Shown here: one piece after another, positions 26,855-35,453 of the stretch
How positions within the stretch are numbered: position 1 is the stretch's first letter
Layout: every line of letters begins with the position of its first letter
Program-made: the position numbers and the translations under genes
The notes under the pieces: generated by a model
Database searches by the model: none
Told to the model about the DNA's origin: nothing
What the model saw: only the letters and a program-made list of their open reading frames with translations
Assembly (NCBI GenBank): GCA_017513525.1
Contig: JAFXFC010000032.1
Location: 1-63,744, forward strand
Reading direction: 5' to 3'
DNA: 63,744 nt
DNA from: Clostridia bacterium
GTDB lineage: Bacteria; Bacillota; Clostridia; Oscillospirales; Acutalibacteraceae

Positions 26855-26883
26855 ATTATATCATAAGCCCATGAACATTTCAA
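26855..26883 (-). promoter_or_regulatory. Promoter for Nudix gene pair
   Basis: Minus-strand TTGAAA (26878-26883), 17-base spacer, TATAAT (26855-26860). Confidence 0.7.
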
Positions 26884-26948
26884 TAAATCAAAATTACAAC
26901 TGAAGAATGATGAAGTAATAGTTAAAAAGTAAAAAATCTGAGATTTTA

Positions 26949-27028
26949 GTGATATTCTTCCTTTACTGACAGAGTGATATTTACACTAAAGTGAAAGAGA
27001 TATTCAAACCTGCGGTTTGAGAGATATT
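26949..27028. repeat. Short array of GTGATATT-type repeats
   Basis: The octamer GTGATATT or GAGATATT occurs four times, at 26949, 26974, 26997 and 27021, with spacing of 25, 23 and 24 bases. The gaps hold small palindromes such as TCAAACC/GGTTTGA at 27003-27020. No gene is visible between 26884 and 27220 apart from this array and the next hairpin. Confidence 0.55.
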
Positions 27029-27100
27029 TTATTCGCTACAAAACTTACGAATCAAATAACACTATGTAATGCAATACAACTCACCTCCTGGCGAAAAAAC

Positions 27101-27135
27101 AGAAAAAGCACTTGCAAATCGCAAGTGCTTTTTCT
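27101..27135. terminator. Strong bidirectional hairpin
   Basis: A perfect 15-bp stem (27101-27115 with 27121-27135) with a five-base loop and A/T tracts within the stem ends. It lies about 85 bases beyond the 3' end of the minus-strand TIM-barrel gene. Confidence 0.75.
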
Positions 27136-27220
27136 GGCATTGACTACACTATTTGATACAATGCAATGCTGCTTGTCGTTGTGTTGCATTCGTTAAACGA
27201 CCGGACTATTCATAATGGAT

Positions 27221-29305
27221 TTAGTCGCTCGAATGCTCGCTGAACCGATTTATTATGTAATTGCAGTTGATTATTTTTTCAGCAAGCTGTCCTTTTGAAA
27301 AATAATAGTGATTTGCCGCCTCATAGCCAATGGCGGCATTTTTATTCATAAGGGACAGCATTTCCTTTGCACAGTCAAGCTCTGCCTTGGCGGCAGTGAC
27401 AGCATCGGAAAATCTTTCTTCATCCCTCCAACGGATAAAACGAATCTGATTAAGGCAGGAAGAATAGAGGCAATAGCAAGCCTTTGCCATTAAAGCAGTT
27501 TCACTGTCATCGTCAGGAGGTAAAAGCTCAAGTCCCTTTTTCCATTCGGTACAAAGTTTTTCATACTGATTTTGGAAAACATCAACGGGATAAATTCCAC
27601 GCCAGTTCGGGAGATCATCGTAGGCAAAGCAGGTCATTGATGCTTCATAACCGCTTTTTGTTCCGTAAAGAAGATTGGAGGGCCCTGCATTCTGCGGACC
27701 GCTGTAAAGAACATCGATATGAAATGGAAATTCGCGAAATGCAATACTGAATTGCTTTTGTGCTTCATAATTCTGGGAATTTTCGGGTAAAAAACTGCAC
27801 TCATCATAAAAATGTTTTGCAGCAGCGGCAATATTTGCCCCCGGGTATCCACCTAAAGTCCAGCTGAGAAGCAGATGCCGTACTCCCTCGTCCTTTATGC
27901 CTTTTATGTGTTCATCAATCAAGGGTGAAACGGGAATCCCCGGTACGGTGGAGGCTTCCCATGTGGTGTTTATCTGCACCTTAGCACCTGTCTGAAGAGA
28001 GCATTTTTTTGCTGTCTGCCATTCTCTTTTCGCACGCTCACCGGGACCTATATGTCCCATAGAGTAGTCAATCACATTGCCTTTGACACCGCCAATTTCA
28101 AAAGGCACATCAAGCTCACTCTGCGACAGAAGAATCACATCCTTCGGCAAATGGCGGATAATGTCTTCATTGGCTTCATTCCAGCCCCAGCTCCATGCGA
28201 AAATCTTTATATCGGGCTTCACTCTATGGGCACCTTCTGTTATACAGCCCATAAGCTCACCTATGACTTCTCCCGGTGTTCTGTTTTTGCATCTCGGGCA
28301 GGTATTTGTGTCTTTTCCCGTGTGTGAATAGCAGTTTGTGAGATTTTCTGAACGGGTGATGGTGAAAAATCCCCCGAGCTTCGGTACTGACCTGCAGATT
28401 TCTTCAACTGCAGATTTCAGATAATTCTGTACCGTCTCGGTTGATGTGCAAAGGCAGGCCTTGTCATCTATTATATGTCCCTTTATATCGGGATATTTGT
28501 CGAAAAAGTCAAGGGGCATATAACGAGGTTCATTGATGTAAAGATAAAGCTTAATGCCGTAAGTCTCAAGTCTTTCGGTGAATTCCCGCATCCTTTCAAG
28601 CCGTTTTTTGAACCCCGCAGAAAGTGAAGGTTCAAAGGGGAAAAGAGCTAACTGTGATAATACTCCTTGTGTCCATATTCCATTGATTCCGAGGTCTCTG
28701 TAAGCTGAAAGCTGTTCATCAGGACAGAAGGTATGACTATCAACATCAAAAGCGCGTTGATATAGCCCCGAAAAAGCATAGATAATACGGGTTTCAAAAT
28801 TCTCAGCACCGTTAAATGTAAGCTTCGGTGTCTGATATTGGAAGTCGAAGGGCTCTTGCCCCGAAAAGCTCAGACCTTGCATTATCTTATTTATTTCTTC
28901 GGTTTTTCGTTTTTCCTCTTCTGTCAGATCTCTCCAAGTAAGCTCGGGACAGTCGGGCTTATCACCTAATTTTATATCTAAAAAATCCTCTTCTTTAAGC
29001 AGAAAAGCAAAGGCTTGCTCATCTGTTTCCAATAATTCCAATAACTGTGAGTACGAAAGAATGTGCCACAGCCTGCGGATTATCGTAATGTAGCCTTTTT
29101 TCAGCCAGATGTCCCCCGGGTCTTTTTTTGGAAGTCCCATCTCTCGGGCAGCATTGTGGATATTTTCTTCTGTTGTTTTTAAGAGCTTTGCAATTTTTTT
29201 TGCGGGAATATATTCATAAGCACGGAAAATGAACGCTTGCAAACGGCTGGGAAAATGAGAAAGAGTAACGGGTGGCCCCTTGACCTCCGGCAGACTGAAT
29301 TTCAT
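27221..29305 (-). CDS. TIM-barrel glycoside hydrolase-like protein
   Basis: 694 residues from the ATG at 29305, chosen for its GTAGGTG site. I do not recognise a named family. A central region from about residue 185 to 470 looks like a TIM barrel of a carbohydrate-active enzyme (RIIYAFSGLYQRAF, GINGIWTQGVLS, IKLYLYINEPRYMPLDFF, KLGGFFTITRSE, IKIFAWSWGWNE). A pair of cysteines in TCPRCKNRTPGE suggests a small metal site. The N-terminal 100 residues hold a helix-turn-helix-like stretch (KKIAKLLKTTEENIHNAAREM). There is no signal peptide. It stands alone between two direct repeats. Confidence 0.65.
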   Translation of the reverse strand: MKFSLPEVKGPPVTLSHFPSRLQAFIFRAYEYIPAKKIAKLLKTTEENIHNAAREMGLPKKDPGDIWLKKGYITIIRRLWHILSYSQLLELLETDEQAFAFLLKEEDFLDIKLGDKPDCPELTWRDLTEEEKRKTEEINKIMQGLSFSGQEPFDFQYQTPKLTFNGAENFETRIIYAFSGLYQRAFDVDSHTFCPDEQLSAYRDLGINGIWTQGVLSQLALFPFEPSLSAGFKKRLERMREFTERLETYGIKLYLYINEPRYMPLDFFDKYPDIKGHIIDDKACLCTSTETVQNYLKSAVEEICRSVPKLGGFFTITRSENLTNCYSHTGKDTNTCPRCKNRTPGEVIGELMGCITEGAHRVKPDIKIFAWSWGWNEANEDIIRHLPKDVILLSQSELDVPFEIGGVKGNVIDYSMGHIGPGERAKREWQTAKKCSLQTGAKVQINTTWEASTVPGIPVSPLIDEHIKGIKDEGVRHLLLSWTLGGYPGANIAAAAKHFYDECSFLPENSQNYEAQKQFSIAFREFPFHIDVLYSGPQNAGPSNLLYGTKSGYEASMTCFAYDDLPNWRGIYPVDVFQNQYEKLCTEWKKGLELLPPDDDSETALMAKACYCLYSSCLNQIRFIRWRDEERFSDAVTAAKAELDCAKEMLSLMNKNAAIGYEAANHYYFSKGQLAEKIINCNYIINRFSEHSSD

Positions 29306-29397
29306 AACAACACCTACTTTTTCCTTATAAAAAAAGTGTAGCACAGAGATAAATAATTTGCAATAAATATTGAACGGCTATTTTTCTGATAACAACA

Positions 29398-29433
29398 ATA
29401 CCGCTAATGATACGATTGTATCATCAGCGGTAT
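29398..29433. other. Long hairpin next to repeat copy 2
   Basis: Sixteen-base arms (29398-29413 and 29418-29433) pair with one mismatch around a four-base loop. There is no clear T run, so it may be an element-end structure rather than a terminator. Confidence 0.5.
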
Positions 29434-29439
29434 CTGATT

Positions 29440-29521
29440 TGGTGGAGACGGAGAGGATCGAACTCTTGACTTCTTGAATGCCATTCAAGCGCTCTCCCAA
29501 TACACCTAAAAACGCACCCTG
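29440..29521 (-). repeat. Direct repeat copy 2, tRNA-Ala(GGC) 3' half
   Basis: The same layout as 25678-25759: a tRNA-Ala 3' half with anticodon GGC and terminal CCA, then about 24 bases of shared non-tRNA sequence. The D-arm and acceptor 5' strand of a real tRNA are missing, so it is not a working tRNA. The two copies enclose about 3.7 kb in direct orientation. Confidence 0.65.
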
Positions 29522-29573
29522 CCTTTTTGACACAAGTTATCAGATACGTTAATTCATTAGTAAAATCTTCATT

Positions 29574-32201
29574 CTAATTTATAATTGCATTAAGAAATGA
29601 CATTTTTTTACATTCATTAAGAATTTTTCTTCCGTTTTCGCTTCTTGTGAAAACAAGCTCAAAATCTCCCGCGGGAGATTTAAGAAATTTCCTAAAGATC
29701 TCCGCGCTTTCCTTATTAACGCCAATAACAGAGGGACAGGAAAAGCTGTTTATATAATTTCTCTTTTCTGCCTTGAATATTTTAGTAATACCGATAATAA
29801 CATATCTGGGGTCATCAATTGGTGAGAAAAGCTCCGATATTGCCTTGATAAAGACCTTTGATTCTCTTTCACTTGCTCCCGTAAGACTTACCGAAAGTGA
29901 TTTTCCGTCAGCGTCTCTCTTTACACTTACCTTTATTTTCGGAGAAGAGTCAATTTCTTTCAGCTGCTGTAGGGTTTTAAGAACTGCTCGGGAGAGTCCC
30001 GTAACCGTCTTTTCGGGCGTGGAGTTTTTAGTTACAAAGGATGCCTTTTTAATCATAAAATACAAGGACAATATTATAACAGCAATTCCGAAAACAGAGC
30101 CTATAAAGCCTGTTGCCACAGCAATTACAATACCGAGCACCGCAAGAACAGCACAAATAATCGCATAAAGCTTATTGCTTGATACCTTCTTTTTAGGATA
30201 AACCGACATCGGAACTTCACTTACATCGCTTATAACAGGCGCAGCTCTTCCCTTTATTTCAAAATCCCAGCGAGACGCGGCAGTTTTTCTGTCAGAGGAA
30301 ATGCGAAGCATTTCGGAATTTATTCTGTCTATACCCGCATTATCAAAGGGCGGGGTCAAAATATCTATTCTCTTGATTCCGTTTTCTATAACACTCTTAT
30401 TATATGAAGGAGCCTGAAAACAGGAAAAACGGCGCTTTACGGTGAGAAAATCATCACCCTCGATCTCGTCAGTGTTTTTGCCGTCACCGTCGGGAAGGAC
30501 AGTTACAAGATGCCATATATTTGATACCTTATCGGGATTCTTTTTATCAATTCTTATGGCTCTGCCTCTCATCTGATTTGAAAGCATAAAGCTTCCCACA
30601 AAGCTTGCAAGAATTAGAGAATTTATATTTGGAGAATCCCAGCCCTCGCCGAGAAGAGATTTTGTTCCCACAAGAATATTTATTTCTCCGAGAGCAAAGA
30701 TTTTTGTAATAATACCGACCTTATGCTTGTTTGAGCCGCCGAAAACCACCTCGGAGTGATCAGTTCCCTCAATGGGCTTTACAATACAGCTTGCTTTTTC
30801 CTCGTTTGCAATCTTCTGTGCCGAAGCTATGGCTGAATCGGGAAGAATTACAAGAGTTCCCGTAAGAAGAGCTGCCTTTGTCTTTTCTCCAAGCCTTCTT
30901 CTTATAGCTTCAAACACGGGAACTGCTCCCATTGTATGCAGTTCATCCGCTGTTCCAATGCTTTTCTTTATTTCCTTTTTTATAAAATCCGTAAGCACAA
31001 GCATACGAAGGCCGTCACCGAGATTATTCACTTCATTTTCTGCAATGATCTCAATGCTTTTAAGCTTACCCATAGAAGAAGCCAACATTCTATTGATCTT
31101 ATCAGTTGTAATAAGCTGAACCTTTCTTTTTTCAATGAGAGAGTTTTCGAGAAGAATGTTTTTTAATTCCTCCGACAAAGCTTCTCCGAAAACTTCAGGC
31201 TTATCGATAATAAACTGAAATGCTTTTTCCGTTATTCCAATATTATTTTCGGGAACATTTTTTCTTCCGAAAAGCTTTCTTGTTATTTCAGGAGAAATAT
31301 TGATACCGCAGGCCTTTCCGAGAGTAATGAGAGCAGTAAAGCCGTCGGTATTATCATAAAGGATTTCATCACTTAAGGGCTTTTCGCCTATTACTCCCGC
31401 ATTTTTCAAAGCGGCGGCAACATAGCCGTTTTCAATTATATATTTCGTACAGTCCCTTGCCTTTTGCTTGTAGCTTATCAGAGTTTCAGCCTCCTCTTCG
31501 GTGGGATAGCTGAAATATATATAGTCCTGATGGGGACAAAGGGTCTTCTGCTTTACAAGCTGAGGCACAAAAATTTCCTCATCAATTTCACCGCAAAGGC
31601 TTATGTATCTGTTCCATTCTCCCGTTTCGGAGTCATAGGGCGGAGTTGCGGTAAGAGAAATTACAGTAACCTCCGTTCCGAGAATCCCGATAAATTTTTC
31701 GAGAGCTCTCTGCCATTCGCTTTTAAGATGATGGGCTTCATCAAGGCATAAGGTCTTGATTCCCGCCTTTTTCACCTGAGAAATCAGATCAAAATCACTG
31801 AAATCAGCACCCGATTCAGCTTCAAATTCATCCTCATCGACTTCCGACTCCATAGAAATCTTGTTCACGGCAGCGTGAAGCGCCTGATAGGTAATTGATG
31901 TAAGAAGCGAGGGCTTCATAATATCAAAGGACACATATTCATTGACATTTTCCGTTTCGGGAAGATAACATTCCTCGAATCTGTCCCCCCATTGCTGTTT
32001 TATGGAAACAGAGGGAGAAAGAACGAGAGCAGGGGCACCGAGTCTTCTGATAAGCTCAAGTCCGAGAACTGTCTTTCCGCTTCCGGGAGCTGCTACAATA
32101 TGTATTTTTCTGTCAACAAGATGCTTATTCGAATTATCAAGAACCTTCTGCTGATAATCACGGAATGTCCATTTGAAGCTGATTTTACTGAAATCTTTCA
32201 T
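29574..32201 (-). CDS. SF2 DEAH-box helicase with C-terminal membrane hairpin
   Basis: An 875-residue superfamily 2 ATPase. Walker A APGSGKT is at 38-44, the DEAH box at 154-157, SLTATPP at 182-188, and a motif VI-like QMRGRAIRID appears near residue 540. After the helicase core come two closely spaced membrane helices (AIICAVLAVLGIVIAVATGF and IGSVFGIAVIILSLYFMI) and a soluble tail of about 140 residues. The membrane anchor is unusual for a helicase. Repair, restriction and defence roles are all possible. It is not clearly in an operon with its neighbours. Confidence 0.82.
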   Translation of the reverse strand: MKDFSKISFKWTFRDYQQKVLDNSNKHLVDRKIHIVAAPGSGKTVLGLELIRRLGAPALVLSPSVSIKQQWGDRFEECYLPETENVNEYVSFDIMKPSLLTSITYQALHAAVNKISMESEVDEDEFEAESGADFSDFDLISQVKKAGIKTLCLDEAHHLKSEWQRALEKFIGILGTEVTVISLTATPPYDSETGEWNRYISLCGEIDEEIFVPQLVKQKTLCPHQDYIYFSYPTEEEAETLISYKQKARDCTKYIIENGYVAAALKNAGVIGEKPLSDEILYDNTDGFTALITLGKACGINISPEITRKLFGRKNVPENNIGITEKAFQFIIDKPEVFGEALSEELKNILLENSLIEKRKVQLITTDKINRMLASSMGKLKSIEIIAENEVNNLGDGLRMLVLTDFIKKEIKKSIGTADELHTMGAVPVFEAIRRRLGEKTKAALLTGTLVILPDSAIASAQKIANEEKASCIVKPIEGTDHSEVVFGGSNKHKVGIITKIFALGEINILVGTKSLLGEGWDSPNINSLILASFVGSFMLSNQMRGRAIRIDKKNPDKVSNIWHLVTVLPDGDGKNTDEIEGDDFLTVKRRFSCFQAPSYNKSVIENGIKRIDILTPPFDNAGIDRINSEMLRISSDRKTAASRWDFEIKGRAAPVISDVSEVPMSVYPKKKVSSNKLYAIICAVLAVLGIVIAVATGFIGSVFGIAVIILSLYFMIKKASFVTKNSTPEKTVTGLSRAVLKTLQQLKEIDSSPKIKVSVKRDADGKSLSVSLTGASERESKVFIKAISELFSPIDDPRYVIIGITKIFKAEKRNYINSFSCPSVIGVNKESAEIFRKFLKSPAGDFELVFTRSENGRKILNECKKMSFLNAIIN

Positions 32202-32261
32202 AATATTTCTCCGAAAAATAAAACTGTTTTAAACATTTTACATCACATTGAATAAAAAGTC

Positions 32262-32291
32262 AAAAAGAGTGACCGCCTATGACGGCCACTC
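32262..32291 (-). terminator. Terminator of envelope cluster 3' end
   Basis: On the minus strand a 9-bp stem (32283-32291 with 32267-32275, one G-U pair) is followed by TTTTTGACTTTTT, just after the lipoprotein stop. Confidence 0.75.
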
Positions 32292-32305
32292 CGCAAATAT
32301 GATTA

Positions 32306-32950
32306 TTATTTGATTACTATTGAATTCATAATGGCTTCGCATTCTGCCTTGGGAAATTCAACATCCTTATAGTAGTAACCGAGAAGTTCAAGATCAAAAC
32401 GAACATTGCGGTATTCAACAGTTTCATCAGGAATCTGATAATAACCGAAATAACGGTTATCAACCATAAAGCCTCTGTCAAGAGTAAAATGTCTTACATC
32501 AAAAATGCCGAATGTTGCAGAATCCACATCGCTTACTGTAACCGATTCAACATCCTTATACTCGTCTATAGTAGCATTTGCATATTCGTCAGCACTTTCA
32601 AGACTGCCTCTGTTGTTGATAAGAAGCTCACCGATTCTGTTGCCGTCTGCATTCCTGATGTCAACAATAACCTGGAATTGGTCTTCACCTGCCTCCTGGT
32701 TTGCATCATCAATGTAATAACCGAAGCCTTCGGGGATTTCGAATGAGAGATAGCTGTTTGAAAGCTTAACGGGACCTACACCCTCAGCTTTTTCAACGAT
32801 TTCAACCTCAGGAAGAGCAGCTTCGGTTGTTTCTTCGGCTGCTGCAGTTGTTTCATCAACGGGTGCTGTTGTTTCTTCCTCGTTACCGCCGCATGCGGCA
32901 AGTGATAAAACAAGCATAATTGCCATTAATAAAGCGAGTATTTTTTTCAT
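32306..32950 (-). CDS. Lipoprotein with acidic Thr-rich linker
   Basis: A 214-residue predicted lipoprotein. The signal peptide ends in the lipobox LSLAAC with cysteine at residue 20. A Glu/Thr-rich linker (ETTAPVDETTAAAEETTEA) follows, then a beta-rich domain of about 160 residues. The outer domain is not recognised. Its start overlaps the end of the zinc-ribbon gene by four bases. It is the last gene of the envelope cluster. Confidence 0.8.
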   Translation of the reverse strand: MKKILALLMAIMLVLSLAACGGNEEETTAPVDETTAAAEETTEAALPEVEIVEKAEGVGPVKLSNSYLSFEIPEGFGYYIDDANQEAGEDQFQVIVDIRNADGNRIGELLINNRGSLESADEYANATIDEYKDVESVTVSDVDSATFGIFDVRHFTLDRGFMVDNRYFGYYQIPDETVEYRNVRFDLELLGYYYKDVEFPKAECEAIMNSIVIK

Positions 32951-33558
32951 TTTAATTTACCCCTCTTTTTATAGTTTAACTGTTTTTTCGGTTTTCCGCA
33001 CTCGGTGCAGAAATTACCATTATTATTGCTTCCGCAGGAACAAAGCCAGAAATCAGGCTTTTTCACTCCGCATTCGGTACAGAATTTACCCGAATTCAGG
33101 TTGCCGCAGGAGCATTTCCAGCTATTGATCTTGGGCTTTTCGGATGCAGAAGCACCGATATCTACAGATGCAAGTAATTTCTCTGTCTTATAATCCACCT
33201 GAATCTGCATATCCGAAATGCGGGTAGCTCTGACACCGCATCTCGATTCCCATTCTTCAATGCGCTTGTACTCTAAAGCCCTGTCTGCCTCATTTACCGT
33301 TTTGTGCTTAATTTCATCAAGAGAAGCACCCTCTTCAAAAAGCGCAGTAAACGTTCTCTTAACGGCAAGCTCGGCATCCTTTTGCATAAACTCTACAGGT
33401 AAAATTCCGCCAAACATTGTATCAAGACGCTCTTGGTCAACTATGTCATATTCAATTTTTGCCTTGAACCATATCGATGCCGCAAGGTCAAACATTCCCT
33501 GTACCACCCGGACACAGAAATTTCCGCTGAACGGAATTGACATACAATGCTCTGACAC
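32947..33558 (-). CDS. SPFH-like fragment with two zinc ribbons
   Basis: A 203-residue protein. The first 120 residues resemble the later half of an SPFH/band-7 domain (AELAVKRTFTALFEEGASLDEI, then RIEEWESRCGVRATRISDMQI). Two zinc ribbons follow, CSCGNLNSGKFCTECG and CSCGSNNNGNFCTECG. It looks like a shortened relative of the full SPFH protein at 38106-39515 and may assemble with it. It is coupled to the lipoprotein gene by a four-base overlap. Confidence 0.7.
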   Translation of the reverse strand: MSEHCMSIPFSGNFCVRVVQGMFDLAASIWFKAKIEYDIVDQERLDTMFGGILPVEFMQKDAELAVKRTFTALFEEGASLDEIKHKTVNEADRALEYKRIEEWESRCGVRATRISDMQIQVDYKTEKLLASVDIGASASEKPKINSWKCSCGNLNSGKFCTECGVKKPDFWLCSCGSNNNGNFCTECGKPKKQLNYKKRGKLK

Positions 33559-33580
33559 TTGTTTTTTCCTCCTGAAAGTT

Positions 33581-34144
33581 TTATGCCCAGGGATTCATAC
33601 TGTCGGGCTGACGGATATCAGCCAGAATAAACTGCTCCCACAGATACCATTTTCCGTCCTTTGCAAGACGCATCTGAACACTTCTGAGGCTGTCTGCACC
33701 GCCTGAACGGACATAGAGTGTTGCATAGGTTTCATGTGCATAGGAATAAGGATTGTCGCTCACAATTACCGTATAAGGCTCTGACGGCAAATAGTTATTT
33801 GACGGTACTGCACCCTCAAAATATGAACGGGGCACATAATCCTTATCACGGAAACGGTCTGCAATAAACTGCTTATCCATTACGCTCAGCGGTCTCGGAC
33901 CTCTTAAGAAATCAAGCATTTTAAGGCATTCTTCCTTATTTTCAGTATAAAAACAGAATGCAAGAACGGTTAAAGCCGCTGTATCAAAAGGATCTGTAAG
34001 CTGTGCTTCAGGTAATCTTTTGAATTCTTCAAAGCTCTCGGGAAGCTTTGAAAAAACTACCTTTTTACTCTTATTTCCGCCTGCCTCTGAGGCAGCAGGA
34101 GTTTTTACTGCAGACGGATTTTTTATTTTATCAAAAAGTCCCAT
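33581..34144 (-). CDS. Conserved hypothetical protein of envelope cluster
   Basis: A 187-residue protein beginning MGLFDKIKNPS, with a Lys-rich stretch and then a compact domain (LPEAQLTDPFDTAALTVLAFCFY, RPLSVMDKQFIADRF, YATLYVRSGGADSLR, WYLWEQFILADIRQP). It has no membrane helix or catalytic motif I can name. Its place between SPFH-like and TPM genes suggests it works with that membrane complex. AGGAGG precedes the ATG. Confidence 0.7.
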   Translation of the reverse strand: MGLFDKIKNPSAVKTPAASEAGGNKSKKVVFSKLPESFEEFKRLPEAQLTDPFDTAALTVLAFCFYTENKEECLKMLDFLRGPRPLSVMDKQFIADRFRDKDYVPRSYFEGAVPSNNYLPSEPYTVIVSDNPYSYAHETYATLYVRSGGADSLRSVQMRLAKDGKWYLWEQFILADIRQPDSMNPWA

Positions 34145-34171
34145 TGTATTTCCTCCTATTATTTTCCTTTA

Positions 34172-35440
34172 TCAGAAGGAAATTGAACCGCCGCCGTGGC
34201 TTCTGCCTGATGAGCTTGTGTGAGTTGAGCCGTTTGAATCGGACGACTTTCCGCCACTGTTGTTCTTGGGCTTCGGTGTCACATTAACTCTTGTATTTCT
34301 GAATATATCGTTTCTTCCGGTAATCATAAGTGTTCCTGCCCTTACATAGTCAGCTGCAGTTTCCTTCTTATGAACGGAGTAGTTTTTGGATGCCATAGTA
34401 TTTGTGATAATAAGTCCTATTACAAGACCCGCAGCAAGGCAAATAAGAAACCAGAACAAGGGAGGAACGGGCTTTACTGCCTCTTCAGACAAATTAATAT
34501 ACCAATCAAATGCATCCTTGAATTCACCAAACTTTGCAGAGCCTGCGATTGCAAGAAGAATATCTTCAATTTCGTCATCTCCGATATTTTTCTGAGCAGT
34601 ACCGTAAGTGGTAAGTGTAGCATTTCGCTGTCCTTCTTCACCGTCAAGATACAAACAAAGAAGTCCGTCCTTATTTTCACCGTAGCCATAGCCGTTGTAA
34701 TCATAGAAATCGTCAGCATACTCCTGAACGGTTTTTCCTTCAAGATCTGTTATTGTTACAATTGCTATTTCACACTTATATTCATCTGTAAAGGTCTGAC
34801 ATCTTTCAAGGAAATATGCTTCTTCTTCGTCTGTAAGTACATCAGCATTATCAACTACAAGGGGAAGAAGTCTTTCGGTTGCAACAAATTCTGTCGTTTC
34901 TTCAGGTGCTGCGGTTGTGTGTTGTGTGCCTGCGGCTGTCTCAGTTATTTCTTCAGATGCAGTTGTTTCTTCGAAAGCGCCAATGCGCGCATTTTCAAGA
35001 GCTGAAGCAACACCGTTATAGAAAGCAACTGCTCCGAGATAGTATGTTTCAGCTTCATTGTAAGCATTGAAAATAGCAGTTGTAACGTCGTCTGTGAATA
35101 CATATTCCTCGTAATCCTCACTGACAAAGAAATCACAAAGGCTCTGATTGAGATCATCAACGAAAATTACTGCATCTTCTTTATCAGAAAAGTTATCATA
35201 AAGGTCATGACCGAAATCGCGTATTGTTTCATAGCCGTCTGTATTTTCTGCAAAACACATCATTGCAAAATATCCGTATTCCGCTTCAATATCAACGGCA
35301 AGCTGCTCGAGAGCAAGCATTTCATCTTCAGTTAAAAGTCCCGTAGGATCAAGAGTATTGAAATCATCGGCTGATGCGGGAATAAGCATAAAGGAAAGAG
35401 CGAATACCGCAACAAGAAGAGTTGTAATTATCTTTTTCAT
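34172..35440 (-). CDS. Double TPM-domain membrane protein, YdjH/YgcG-like
   Basis: 422 residues from the ATG at 35440, eight bases after GGAGG. A signal peptide is followed by two TPM-like domains (about 28-150 and 200-310; the second has VDNADVLTDEEEAYFLERC and GYGENKDGLLCLYL). A Thr/Glu linker separates them. One membrane helix (FWFLICLAAGLVIGLIITN) and a Ser/Gly-rich tail ending HGGGSISF follow, a typical ending for this family. TPM domains may act as phosphatases or chaperones. In Bacillus, the relative YdjH is encoded beside a zinc-ribbon and an SPFH protein, as here. Confidence 0.82.
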   Translation of the reverse strand: MKKIITTLLVAVFALSFMLIPASADDFNTLDPTGLLTEDEMLALEQLAVDIEAEYGYFAMMCFAENTDGYETIRDFGHDLYDNFSDKEDAVIFVDDLNQSLCDFFVSEDYEEYVFTDDVTTAIFNAYNEAETYYLGAVAFYNGVASALENARIGAFEETTASEEITETAAGTQHTTAAPEETTEFVATERLLPLVVDNADVLTDEEEAYFLERCQTFTDEYKCEIAIVTITDLEGKTVQEYADDFYDYNGYGYGENKDGLLCLYLDGEEGQRNATLTTYGTAQKNIGDDEIEDILLAIAGSAKFGEFKDAFDWYINLSEEAVKPVPPLFWFLICLAAGLVIGLIITNTMASKNYSVHKKETAADYVRAGTLMITGRNDIFRNTRVNVTPKPKNNSGGKSSDSNGSTHTSSSGRSHGGGSISF

Positions 35441-35453
35441 ATTCCGCACCTCC

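Noticed and set aside
26949..27028. CRISPR array
   Set aside because: The repeats are only eight bases and the spacers are short and palindromic; no cas gene is near.
34370..35005. Plus-strand reading frame of 211 codons
   Set aside because: It lies wholly inside the TPM-domain gene on the other strand, is very rich in Cys and Phe, and has no ribosome site.
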